64,000 nucleotides of DNA from Tipula vernalis (taxonomy: Eukaryota > Arthropoda > Insecta > Diptera > Tipulidae): the NCBI GenBank assembly GCA_958295665.1, contig OY282559.1, forward strand, positions 129,121,605 through 129,185,604, written 5' to 3'. The position numbers and the translations under genes were made by a program. Under the pieces are notes generated by a model, which ran no database searches, was not told where the DNA came from, and was given only the letters and a program-made list of their open reading frames with translations. This document shows positions 21,475-31,991 of the stretch, in pieces. Within the stretch, counting starts at the first letter, position 1. Every line of letters begins with the position of its first letter.

Positions 21475-21666
21475 AAGGTTGATTCACCAGATTTGTCCAT
21501 TGAGCTCGTCAAGAAAATGACAACTTGACGGATTTAAAAACCGAGTTAAAAATATGTTATCTCTCTTTTGGTCCAGCGAGATAACATATTTTTAACTCGG
21601 TTTTTAGCTCCGTCAAGTTGTCATTTTCTTGACGAGCTCAATGGACAAATCTTGTGAATCAACCTT
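21475..21666. repeat. Near-perfect ~192-bp hairpin (foldback)
   Basis: The left arm starts AAGGTTGATTCACCAGATTT and the right arm ends AATCTTGTGAATCAACCTT. The arms stay almost perfectly complementary inward for about 85-90 bases each, through GAGCTCGTCAAGAAAATGAC and AACATATTTTTAACTCGG. The central loop is ~14 bases (CTTTTGGTCCAGC). Very few mismatches imply recent origin or ongoing arm conversion. There is no coding capacity. Confidence 0.9.
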
Positions 21667-23519
21667 GAAGAAACGAAAAATTTTTGGTCGTCATCAGAAA
21701 TACCTGTGCACATTTTTAAATTCTCTTTACACATTGTGCATTGAAACCAGTGCTGTCGAAGTGAGTACGATCGGAGTATTTGTACTACTTTCGCCTAGTC
21801 TCTAGTGGTTACTCTTGTGTTCCGCTATTTCATTCTGTACTCTGGGAGATAGCTGGCTTTTTCATAAAGCATTTTTTCAAAGCTAATTTATAATGGTTTC
21901 TGTCAGTCTCAGGCAAAAACCCATAAAACGCTTTTCTTGCAGTAATGTGCTAGTAACTTTATTATGTCAAATTTGCGAACTAAATTATCTCAATTTAACA
22001 ATGCTTTTTTCAGAATCTGAAGATTTGTTGGTAAAACTTATAAGAAGATAATTTAGAATTTTTCACAACTTATAAAAACATCAAGGCACTCTGTATGGGG
22101 CACCAGATAATTAGATTTAGACCTCCTGAATACAAAAATTACATTGCAAGACAAATTATTCGGGCCATTTATGGAAGTCTGGATTTACAATATTATCAAA
22201 TTCTTCCATAAGCTTAAACTAGGACCCTCTTTTATAGGGGTATACAACTAATACTGTACGATAATTTCTGCAGTCATTTAACTTTTTCAGACTAGAAAAT
22301 TGTATAGAAGTCTAGATTTATGCAGGGTGATATGGGAAATTTCATTCGTCCAATCCGCCTTGATATCAATATTCTAAAATCCTTTGTTTACATTTGAATA
22401 AAATCCAGTCTCCCTTGCATCTTTCTTGTCTAGCAAGGTTAAATGTTGACAGCAGAAATTGTTTTTCAGTTTTATTTTGACATTCTCCTTCTCGTCTAGG
22501 TTGGATATAGGTAGGAATAGGGTGACCATACCTCCTGCAAAATTCAGGAGGAACCAGAAAAATAATATTTTCAATAAAATTTAATTTGAACTCCAACCCA
22601 AATGGCTGGCCCAATGTTTACTCTTTATATGTACATATATAGTAACAAATATGTGTGTTCCATTCGGTACAGGAGGCGTGTATGGAAAAAAAAATTTGGC
22701 AAATCTAATTTTTGATTATGGTATCGATCATAATACCATTAGCATGAATAGTGTTCCAAAATAGTTCTTGCCGTTGGGCCTTATTTTATTTTAAAAACTC
22801 TAATGTGCTTATTCCATCCGTTTGATACTGGAGACTGAGAAAATAGTCTGAATTAGCTAAGTATATGTCTACGTAAAAATAAAGAAAAATTGGTGAAACA
22901 ATGTTTCTAATAAATGGCATCAACCAAAATATCATTAGTGGTGTTCCGACCAAAAATGAAGTGAGCCAAGGAATTTTCAGAGTGTGAATAATTCTGTTTT
23001 ATATTAGGAACTGCAGATAGAATCGGTTTTATAACTCACGTATAGAACTACACTAAAATCCATTGGCAAACGTGCTCCATTTGGTGCTAGAACCGGGCAA
23101 TTTAGTAAAGGCCTGGTGTGGTGTGTGGTTATGAAAGTAAAAAATAAATTTTTCTTTGGCAAATCTAATATCCTTAAATTTTTTCTAATAACCAAAGTTG
23201 CATTACAGTGTCTTGCAATATTTGTTGAATTCTAGCCTTGTTTTATTAAAGAAACTCCAGTGAAATTTATTATCTGACTTAACATTTGACGATCAATGAA
23301 TTAGTTATAGCACCACCAAATTAAGAATCAAGTTAGCAAATTTAAAACGTTTTTGAAGAGATTTCACCAAGTGCATGTTTTGTGAACAGTTGTCGCCACC
23401 AAACAAATTTTATTAGCAATTTTTTAAAATCAAATACACAACATATTTCGAGACTTAATAAATGTCCTATTTTATTAAGGCTTCGTCGAGGTTTAATCAT
23501 TATTGACCTTGTTATCTCC
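21667..23519. other. Non-coding stretch with no recognised gene
   Basis: Frames of 60-80 codons exist (22366-22614, 23004-23195), but I recognise no family in them. The CAGTGCTGTCG word near 21750 resembles, inverted, the end of the direct repeats at 23.8 and 25.8 kb. Confidence 0.45.
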
Positions 23520-23880
23520 TAGGTACTTACTAAGGTATCTGACAATGCCATTTCTGACATGCTCATCATAAGTTGCTTTAAGGTAAATTTTCCATTTGGC
23601 ACGTATAATTTAGGTAAAAATAGCTACAACTTAAAAATTTCGCTTACGGTTTCGCTGTTCGGTACTCTTCACTACGAGAAAAACTTAAAAAACTCAAAAC
23701 GACAATCTAACCATATCTATGATTTCGTGGAGGGTTGTGGCTATGTTAAAAAAAATCTCTGTCTAAGGTCTAACTATTGTATTTCGTATGTACTCCTTTC
23801 TGCAGATTAGAAACACTGCCCTAAAAACGTACTCCGTTTAAAGTATCCATATTTCAGAGCGACAGCACTGACCGACACCG
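23520..23880 (+). repeat. Direct repeat, copy 1 (partner at 25395-25885)
   Basis: Shared blocks with the partner, in the same order, are AGGTACTTACTAAGGTATCT, TTACGGTTTCGCTG, ACGAGAAAAACTTAAAAA, ATGATTTCGTGGAGGGTTGTGG, TCTAAGGTCTAACTATT and ACGTACTCCGTTTAAAGT...CAGAGCGACAGCACTGA. The copies differ by many substitutions and by several indels. Confidence 0.75.
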
Positions 23881-24310
23881 ACCCTGAAACAATCTGTTGA
23901 CTTTTTTTTATCAGGCTGACTCTGTTACCCAAATCAACCCTCAAACGAAGTGGAGCAAGCCCCTAACTTCAATCGAACTCTAAAACTCTAATTCTCCAAT
24001 TCGACAACATAATATTTATGTTTATCCGATTACTGACACAACGTTTTAGTTTACACAAAACAGACACATTGACTTAGTGAATTATAAACTATTTTCTTTA
24101 AATTTTGCCCCGTATCAATTTCTTTTTTTAAAATAAGACGGCAAATTGGCAACGTAAGCAGGCTGAGACTTTATTCACTTGTGAATGTGATAGAAGAAAT
24201 ATTTAAATATTTTTATAAAAAATTCTTTAAATTTTTTGCTCAAAATACGATTTTCTGTGAACGCACATAAACAATAGTTATTTGTGTATCAAGAGCGCAA
24301 AGTGCCAGTT

Positions 24311-24374
24311 TGTCACGCGAGAAAGGAAATTGCTGGCCGACGGGACGGAGGCCAGCAACCTTTCGAGCGTGACA
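24311..24374. repeat. GC-rich hairpin
   Basis: TGTCACGCGAGAAAGG...TTGCTGGCC pairs with GGCCAGCAA...CCTTTCGAGCGTGACA around an ~11-base GACGGGACGGA loop. A similar hairpin (24619-24649) has arms TGTCACACGT and ACGTGTGACA. Both stems start with TGTCAC and end with GTGACA, suggesting one repeat family or duplicated ends. Confidence 0.8.
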
Positions 24375-24405
24375 AACAACTTTGCGGACGTGTTTCACAC
24401 TTTAT

Positions 24406-24742
24406 TTTTCCTACAATCATTTTAAAAAATATAATAAAAAGATAATTTTGTAGTAAAATTTACTATACTGACAATACGATTTTATTTTAGGACCGACATT
24501 TTGTTCAATCGAGTAGTCAAAGATTTTTTTTATTTTTCATAAAGAAAAACAAAAATTTGGTTTGATGTTTTATACAAACATTAGTCTTTCTTAAAAATTA
24601 GCGTGCGGTTTCAAGTTTTGTCACACGTTTCTAAGAGAGACGTGTGACAAAGTAATTTGTTTATTAACTGTCAAAAAAACAGACACTTTGGGCTTTGAAA
24701 ACAGAGAAAAAAAGCCTGCTTTTCACGGCGATTGTAGGAAAA
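24406..24742. repeat. Inverted 13-mer pair, possible MITE
   Basis: TTTTCCTACAATC (24406-24418) is repeated as its exact reverse complement GATTGTAGGAAAA (24730-24742). The TGTCACACGT hairpin lies inside. It could be a ~340-bp MITE; no target duplication was resolved. Confidence 0.5.
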
Positions 24743-25394
24743 TTAACGTATCCTAATTTACCGCTAACACGTCATTCTTTGGGTATTTCACTTTCAACCT
24801 TAAAATTTTCGGCATCTTAAATAAAAGTTCTTTATTCTTTTATTTAAAATGTTTGATTTCGAACTACGCTCAAAAAAATTCTTCTAAAATTCATAAATTT
24901 TCTTCGTTCAACTATACCGAGGCTGCCTAAGGTTTAATTAGTTATGTTTTATTTTTTTGCTCTTTCCTAATGCTCAACGTTAACCATTATAAAATATATA
25001 GCGATAATTAAATAAAGTTAGTTAATTAAATTTGTAGATTGAATTTACGGTTAATTGACAGTCTGGTCTCGTCACACTTATACTTAAGGACCAATTCCTT
25101 GCGGATTGAAGTTAAAACAAAATGTGCGCAGCTGAAGTGAGGCTTCTAATGGTAGTACAGGCTGCCTGGAATTAAAAAAATTATATTAGAGTCAAGTTCC
25201 ATCCTAATCGCACAGAGTTGCGTTAAAATTAAGTATAAAGCATACGCACGTTTCTTTGAAAATTCAACGTAAGTAGAAAGTAACGTGGAAACTTTGAGAA
25301 AAAACAAAAACTTTATTATCATTAAAAACATGAGACTTCGAACAACTGTACTGTTTTTTAAGGCGATTTTTTAGATTTCGTCCAGGTTTCCAGT

Positions 25395-25885
25395 CTAGAT
25401 ACCTACTGTGGTATCGTCTGGCAACGACATTTTTTTAAATTGCACCAAAATTTCTTTCAATTCCCAAAAATTAGCTTTGTGAAAATGATGAACATGTTCG
25501 CATATTTCATATGTCCGTATTGGTATAAATTTTCCATTAACCACTTACGGTTTCGCTGATCCGTATTCTTCCCAACGAGAAAAACTTAAAAATCTTTCAA
25601 CGATAATCTAAAAATATCTGTGATTTCGTGGAGAGTTGTGGCCGCATTAAAAACTATTTAGCTCGAGCAACATTCAAATTTGGCTAAAAAACTAAAAACT
25701 ATTTTAGTGTAATTTGCTGGATCGTGATTTTACTCTAACATAAAATACCAACAATTATTTATGTCTAAGGTCTAACTATTCCCTTAACTTAACTAATCCC
25801 TTCTGACTTGAAATACTCCGCTGAAAATTTGAAACGTACTCCGTTTAAAGTTTTCAGAGCGACAGCACTGATTGAAACATACATT
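25395..25885 (+). repeat. Direct repeat, copy 2 (partner at 23520-23880)
   Basis: Same blocks as copy 1, with insertions. It includes TTACGGTTTCGCTG, ACGAGAAAAACTTAAAAATC, TGATTTCGTGGAGAGTTGTG, TGTCTAAGGTCTAACTATT and ACGTACTCCGTTTAAAGTTT followed by CAGAGCGACAGCACTGA. Same orientation, about 1.9 kb from copy 1. Confidence 0.75.
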
Positions 25886-26059
25886 TAAAACTCTATTTGT
25901 ATCTTTTAGTTTAGTTTAGTTTTGAATGTTGAAGGGAATAATACGTACTCATAGTGTTGTGATCGTATCTTCAATGTAATCAAGTGATTATGATAATGGA
26001 AAGTCGAGGACAATTAATGTTTTAATTTGTCCAACAACAAAATTCAAGCCAAGAATATT

Positions 26060-26364
26060 GTTTCTTTTGATTTATTTTTTACCGTCCTACTTTACGCCTG
26101 GAGTAGCCAAATCGAGGACGGGCGGCTACAGATCCGTCTTTTTTTTTTTGAAAAACCACCTGCACATTGCATTGTTTCATGCCAACCTGTAGTGCTGACA
26201 TGAAAGGTGGGTCGGTCCATAGATTCTGCACTCTCAACAGGGGGTCATAGATGTGTTCATCTTCATCACCGATCGTAATCAGATGATGAAAAATCCCTTT
26301 TGCATCCTGCCCCTATAGGGATTCGAACCCGGTACCTCCCGATCCAATCGCCGTTTGCTCGGTA
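26060..26364 (-). mobile_element. tRNA-derived SINE with target-site duplications
   Basis: The element is flanked by identical 10-base repeats CAAGAATATT (26050-26059 and 26365-26374). On the minus strand it opens with a tRNA-like head containing GGTTCGAATCC (plus-strand coordinates 26319-26329), an exact match to the Pol III B-box consensus. Next comes a ~170-bp body shared with 1180-1348, then an A-rich tail near 26060-26080. The A box is not clear. Such elements are transcribed by RNA polymerase III and mobilised by LINE enzymes. Size, duplication and B box together make this a confident SINE call; the family name is unknown to me. Confidence 0.88.
26319..26329 (-). promoter_or_regulatory. 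Pol III B box of the SINE
   Basis: The minus-strand sequence GGTTCGAATCC equals the B-box consensus GGTTCRANNCC. It lies about 35-45 bases downstream of the SINE 5' end, as expected for a tRNA-type internal promoter. Confidence 0.8.
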
Positions 26365-26408
26365 CAAGAATATTATTGCATCATGCAATTATTCAATTCA
26401 ACGTAGTA

Positions 26409-28370
26409 TGTCGGGTAAGATTCTGCGACACTTGAAAACTCTCCTTTACTTGTATGAACTGGAAAAATTTATTCTTTAAATCAGCAGAAAACGAAATAGT
26501 TAACAATAATGCAAGTTCAAATGACAGTGAGCCATCTACCGCTAAACAAACTAGATCAAATAATACGGACGGGCAATTTCTTCAGCCTCACTGCGATATT
26601 CAAGATCAGTTTGGAACTGAACACATATCACACCAATCAGAACAAGATTTTTCTGCGGATTCGTTTGATGATCCCCTCTTCACGACGTATTCAAATTCAG
26701 GCTCAGAGGATAGCATTACGGAAAATGAATCAGGAACTGTGGGTCTTGACATTCAGGATGAAATCGTATAATTATTACAAAAAGACGGTGAAAATGTAAT
26801 CTTAAAGAAGAAAAACGTGAGGAAACGACCCAGAAATCCATCGAGATGGAAATCTACAGAAAGAAAATTGTTGTATCAAAGCGGGAAAGAGTATACTAGT
26901 AGAAGAGGAAAATTGGTGTCTGCCAGAAAAGTCAAAGAAGTTCTTAGTTGCGCTAAGACGTGTCGACTTAAATGCACCTCGATGGTCAGCAAAAATGAAG
27001 AAGTGTTATATTTGCATCATTTTACACTTTAGCACAAAACGAGAAAAAACAATTTTTGCTATAACAGACCGAGAGAGCCTTTTTTACCAGAAAAATACTA
27101 AAAAATTAAGCGGGTCCATCCAGGAGAAATTTTTCTTTTAAATATTTCCTTAGAATCAAAAACGAAAAAGTTCACGTGTGTAAGGAGTTTTTTTTGTTAA
27201 AAACGTTACATATTTCGCAAAAGATGGTTTATCATGCGCACCTTCACAAGACAGAAGCATATACTGCTAAACCAGATGGGCGATGTAAATCTAGTGGAAG
27301 TAGCCGTTTATTATGAGTCCCACTATTGCAGGCAAACGACGCACGGAAAATATTTAGAATCTTGTTTAAATATTTCTAAAATGTATGGATTGTACGAGAC
27401 ATTATGCAATGAAGAAAATATACAACCTGCTAAAGAATCAGCATATCGTCGAGTGTTTAATGCGGAGTTTAACAATGGATTTCACGTTCCCAAAAGTGAT
27501 CGATGAGATTTATGTGAAGCGTTTAATAACAGAGTTATACATAACTTGTCGATTACCGAAAGCCAAAACAATTAATACGATATGCATATCAACAAGCGGA
27601 TAAAAGTGATGTTATTCCTGTATTGAGCTTCGATCTACAAAATGTGGTAACATGTTCTAGAGCTGAAATAAGCTCATTTTTCTACAAGCGTAAGCTAAAT
27701 GTATATAATCTCACCGCAAAACTTTCATTCATTAATCAAGTTTACTGTGCAATATGGGATGAAACATTGTCTGGTAGAGCTGAAAATGATATTGCAACAT
27801 ACTATTGGAATGTGCGGTTAGTGAAAATCTGTTGAGAATGTAATATTATGGAGCAATTCATGAGTTCCTCAAAACAGGAATTCTCACATGTCTTATTTTA
27901 TTATGGAATTCTTAAAGGATAATCCGAAAATGGAAAATTTTTTATGAACTTCTCGATACCGGGACATTCTTGTATCCAAGAAATTGATCATGTCCATTCA
28001 ACTGAAATATACTCTCCAATAGGCTTAATTCGTTTATTGAATTTGGTTAATCGTAAGCAACCCTACAAGATCATCCAAATGAAAAGGACGGATTTTAAGG
28101 ATTACCAAACAATTTACAAATTATTTAATTACAAAGTAATGCCATTTACTAAAGTTAGCACTTTAAAATTTACGCAATGTTTTCCGGAAATACACTATAA
28201 CTTTTCTCATGCAGACATCGAGTACCAAACTGCGAATATAAGATTACCTGAACGAGACCACCGTTCACCGTACGAGACAAAATGAAGAAGAAGGATCGGT
28301 TTTGAAGCAAATGCTAAAATGTATGCCTCCACAAGATGCAGAATTTTATAAAGTAGCTTTTCAGTTGTAA
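26409..28370 (+). pseudogene. Decayed transposase-like gene of an insect repeat family (DUF7869-like)
   Basis: The reading starts near ATG 26409 or 26454 with a low-complexity acidic/serine N-terminus. A basic block follows (KRPRNPSRWKSTERKLLYQS), then GKLVSARKVKEV and CAKTCRLKC (26817-26990). Next come YYESHYCRQTTHGKYLE and NISKMYGLYETLCNEENIQP (27300-27430), an acidic-residue block (VLSFDLQNVV, 27620-27650), and WDETLSGRAENDIATYYWN. Near 27850 the position normally reading W-S-D-N-C is W-S-N-S-stop. GHSCIQEIDHVHS follows, and the C-terminus ends with KQMLKCMPPQDAEFYKVAFQ. The spacing of the Asp, Asp and His/Glu blocks is like a DDE nuclease; that is inference. Several frameshifts and the lost second Asp make it dead. 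The family number is from memory. Confidence 0.7.
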
Positions 28371-28450
28371 TGGAATACATAGCTGGAAAAAGTTTTATTG
28401 AATTTTTATTTTTTATCGATAGTATACTACTGCTAAACCCGAAGTGCAAA

Positions 28451-28724
28451 TATGACTCACATAGTCAAAAAAAAAACGCCTTTATAAAATAATTTGACAG
28501 CATTATTATAATATCGAATTTTTTTTTTTTCAAATCAATGTAAATGTTTTTTGGAGAAAAGAACACCATTTTCGATGTACATCAATTTTTTTTAATGTTT
28601 TTGGGTGAAAAGAATTCGACATAAGAAAAATTATCAGTAGTAGTGGCATTTAGCTTCAAGACTGCTTTCTACTTTATTAGTAGTAATAACTAGTGGCATC
28701 ATCTGGAAGGTCATATTTTCTAAA
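28451..28724. other. A/T-rich spacer with poly(T) runs
   Basis: Two similar stretches around ATTTTTTTTTTTTCAAATC (28510) and CATCAATTTTTTTTAATG (28580), each followed by a GAAAAGAA segment, look like a small diverged tandem duplication. No gene is present. Confidence 0.45.
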
Positions 28725-29215
28725 ACGTTCGAATGACGAAACGAAACGGATTCCCAAATAGGGCCCCAGTTTGTGTCGCACTAGGCAAGTGGGCAGTGGT
28801 GAAAGGAAGCGTTGAAGTACACACCAGATAGGTTTGGAGCAGGGGCTTCGACCAATATCTGGTGTGCACCTCTAGTCTTCCCTCACTGTCCAACATACCG
28901 GTTCGGCACAAGACTGGTGCACTGACCGAGTTTCCATGTCACGACAAAGCTGTGACATGCCAGACCAGAAAATGAATTCTGAAGTCTGGAGTCAGCTTTG
29001 GGGCCTGCCAAGATGTGTTGGCAGTGGCCGCTTTGAGGCCAGTCCCGGACGCGACTGTGGCTGAAGAAAGTCGACGTGAATCTCGACTATCTCGTGAGAG
29101 GGTAGGATGGTCGAAGTGAGTCTCGACTTTGGCCAGCAGTGGGGTGTGTGGCTGGGAATGGCTGGATGGTCGCTTTGCCGTGCGACGTTTTATGGAGCCA
29201 TTTGAATGAAACAAA
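28725..29215. other. GC-richer unclassified segment
   Basis: It is distinctly less A/T-rich than its surroundings. It contains an inverted pair GTACACACCAGATA / TATCTGGTGTGCAC (about 28816-28868) and two similar GTCGA-x-GTGA-x-TCTCGACT words (29070 and 29112). Open frames on the minus strand (28720-28911, 28939-29214) show no recognisable domain. It could be part of a transposon LTR or untranslated region. Confidence 0.4.
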
Positions 29216-29379
29216 ATAAAAAAAAATTTATTGAATCCAAAAAAATAAACTAAAAGAAAAATGAACTCGAAAAAAAATGAATCAGAATGAATAATAAAAA
29301 ACTGGTGGTGGGAAATTTACAGTTTTTTTTAAAAAAATTAAAAAAAATGATGTGTTGCTGATCCCGTTGTCGGTCATGT

Positions 29380-29625
29380 TGGCTATGATAACGGCGATTT
29401 CGGTAATGATGTTGGTGCCGCTGCTGCTAGTCCCGTTATCTACTGCTGCTGTCTGTGGTGGTTATGAATGGTGTCAGCGATGTCAACATGGTGCATGGTG
29501 GTCATGTAAATGATGATGATGACGGCGATGTTGTTGCTGACAACAGTTGCAATGGCGGCGATGGCTGTGATGATGACGACGGCGGTGATGGTGGTGATGA
29601 CGATCTTTTACTCCATTTGTGTATG
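29380..29625. repeat. Imperfect GAT/GGC/TTG trinucleotide repeat
   Basis: The long stretch is built from GATGATGATGACGGCGATGT-like triplets. It opens false frames on both strands: Met/Thr/Ala-rich on the plus strand (29510-29782), His/Arg-rich on the minus strand (29483-29848). Regular codon-like periodicity could reflect an old coding repeat, but no flanking domain supports a gene. Confidence 0.7.
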
Positions 29626-30524
29626 TAATGTGCGTGCAACTCCAGTTGTATTGATGTTGGAGCACGTTGTCATGCTTTTCATTATTTTTTTTTTGTTGTT
29701 GCTTTCGCTGCGGGTGATGATTGCTGATGTACGTGACTACGCATGTGTAATGGCGTATGACCACGTGTGTATTGCTGCATGAGCCGTTGTGAATGTGTGG
29801 CACAGCCCGGTATGGTGTGTTGTGCGTGAAAATGGAAGTTATAAACAAAAAAAATGAATACTCTTAACATCGCGCTTCTTTGTCTTTAATGAAAACAAAT
29901 GATGTAAATACTCACCCACTGGCCGATGCGTAATTCGCACCCGGCCGGCACACAAAAAAAATATAAGTGTGGTCACCAATTTAAAGAGCAAAAAATATAT
30001 TTTAACGGTGTAAGAATTTAATTTATTTTATTTAGTTTATTTATTAAAATTTATTATTTTAATTATTTTATTTTATTTTAACATAAAATTATACAATTTA
30101 ATTTATTATTTGGCACCACCATTTTAACACCGCGCGATGGTGGTCGGCATGTCGCCGTATCGGAATTTTAGAGCAGACAGCAGACTGAAGTAAAACGAAA
30201 GATTTAATTTTATTTTGTTTTGATGTCTCTTCATGTGGAAGAGACAGTAAGTAATTCATTGGTTGAATGCGTGTGTTCCCAAATGGTAATGTCAACGTTG
30301 AGCGGCGTGAAGACGTTGCATTAGTGGTTGGGTGAACTCAGACGCCAATGTATGTGAGTGATACTTTGTGGCGGAGCATGAGTGAGCCCCTACACTCTAA
30401 CACTAACATACCCCAATATACATTTGTACACTCCATGTATAGTTGTGTTCTTTATTTTACACAATTCATAATTACACATATGTATGTATTCCAATACGTG
30501 TGATGTGAAAATACCTGTTTAACA
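29626..30524. other. Non-coding stretch
   Basis: A short palindromic stretch CACCACCAT...ATGGTGGT occurs at 30112-30141. A run with TATTTTAATTATTTTATTTTAT lies near 30040-30080. No gene or transposon protein was recognised. The block around 29930-29960 and 30290-30400 is GC-richer and may belong to an unidentified LTR. Confidence 0.4.
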
Positions 30525-30726
30525 GTACTTGAAGGTGCGTACATGCTCCAATTCTGGTGAAAAAATGTACACCACGAAGTTAGCAAAATAGTATAATTTT
30601 TAGTTAAAATTGGTTGCCCTGGTCAACTTTGTTGTTCTAGTTGGAAATAATTCAACTTATACAGCTAACTTCGTGGTGTACATTTTTTCACCAGAAATGT
30701 ATAGCACGTACGCAACTTGGAAGTAC
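30525..30726. repeat. MITE-like element with ~65-bp terminal inverted repeats
   Basis: The ends are GTACTTGAAGGTGCGTACAT and the reverse complement of ...ACGTACGCAACTTGGAAGTAC. Further in, the arm TTCTGGTGAAAAAATGTACA...CGAAGTTAGC is perfectly complementary to GCTAACTTCGTGG...TTCACCAGAA. The spacer is ~80 bases. The inner ~33 bases are perfect and the outer ends imperfect. No coding sequence. Confidence 0.8.
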
Positions 30727-31877
30727 CGTTATTTACTTTTTGATCACGTTTTTCTTATTGATCAAACGAAAAACACTTTATAACAAAACTTATTGCACTA
30801 AACACCTCCATATTATATAACACAACACCATTTGACAAACTATTTATATATGTATATGTAGAAAAACAATTTAAAAATTAAATTTTGGTTTTACCTACGG
30901 AGACAGACCAAAACACGTCCATCTCCATCGAGCATTCACCGTCGACTGGATGGTACAATAAGGCGGTACTTAAAGTTTGGAACCATTTTTTATGAATTTT
31001 GATATTGCAAACAAAACAATTTGGTCAAAAACTGGTTTTGATGGTTTGAAATGCTGAATTGCCGTTTGTGTATGGGCATCGCCTTTAAGCAATAAAACGT
31101 CTTGGCTAATTTGGTGTGAGGGTAGCCCTAATTTCTAATGTTGTTAAATCCTAACGATACAATTACGTATACCTCCAGAAGATTTTTCTTATCGGCACAC
31201 TTTATAAGTTAATCGACTTGAAGTAAGTAATTTATTTCTACGGCCGGTTTTGTGACAGCAAATTTTTTTTCTTTCGAAGGTTTTGGGCCAAAATTTGAGA
31301 CTAAATAAATATCTTTTGAGTATGAGAGTCAATAACCGCCGTTCTGATACCTTTCCTCAATTTATCTATTATTAGCATCATTAATAAGTTCTTATAAGCA
31401 GAAGTAACTACAAAATAAAACAGGATAATAGATTGGAGATGGTGATCCAGGAATCATGCATTCATTTACAAATTGAATAATGTTTATTATTAAAAAAATG
31501 AATCTTTGCTTCAATCAAAAACTCTTAAATCAAAATAAAAATACAACTACAAAATATAAATAGAAACTTTTAAACTTTAGAATTTTATATTTTTAACTAA
31601 AACACTTTCTATTTATATTATTTTAGTTTAAAATTATTGAAAACGACTTTTACATTCAAAAGATTTTCTTGCTTTAAATAAGTTTTAAATGTTTAAATGC
31701 TTAGCGTTTAAAACAATTCAATACTAAAGAATTGTTTTAAAATACGACAAAACTTATAGGGTTTGAAAAAAATTTATAAATTAAACTGGACTTTTTACCG
31801 TGAACCGGATGGGTCCAACAAAGAATTACCACTATGATGAAGGTATAAAACTTATTTCTTTTTCCTTTTTTTTTCAG
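30727..31877. other. Non-coding stretch (possible intron)
   Basis: A/T-rich with no recognised gene. If the exon call at 31878 is right, this would be intron sequence: a pyrimidine run and TTTTCAG lie immediately before 31878. Confidence 0.45.
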
Positions 31878-31991
31878 AAACTTGAGCAAGACAATGACGA
31901 CCAGTATCTCAACTCAACATGGTCCGATAGCCGCAGTTTAAAATGTCAAGTTCATGGCTTGGACAATGTAAAATTTCGTTTTGGAAAATAA
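31878..31991 (+). CDS. Candidate terminal exon of an unidentified host gene
   Basis: A polypyrimidine tract and TTTTCAG (ending 31877) precede 37 codons and a TAA stop (31989-31991), in phase 0. The peptide begins KLEQDNDDQYLNSTWSDSRS and ends HGLDNVKFRFGK. It has balanced, host-like composition and is G/C-richer than its surroundings. An AATAAA signal follows at 32081-32086. I do not recognise the family. No upstream exon was identified; the open frame runs back through the acceptor to about 31800 but without features. A chance ORF is the alternative. Conservation across flies would decide. Confidence 0.45.
   Translation, partial: KLEQDNDDQYLNSTWSDSRSLKCQVHGLDNVKFRFGK

Larger units (their letters stand above)
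23881..25394. other. Interval between the two direct repeats
   Basis: No protein-coding similarity seen. It contains two GC-richer hairpins (24311-24374 and 24619-24649) and an inverted 13-mer pair at 24406-24418 and 24730-24742. Confidence 0.5.

Noticed and set aside
26319..26364. Functional tRNA gene
   Set aside because: A B box is present, but there is no complete cloverleaf or clear A box, and target duplications place it at the head of a SINE.
29483..29848. His/Arg-rich minus-strand frame and Met/Thr-rich plus-strand frame
   Set aside because: Both are read-through of an imperfect GAT/GGC trinucleotide repeat. Opposite strands being open at once, with low-complexity products, indicates repeat artefact rather than genes.
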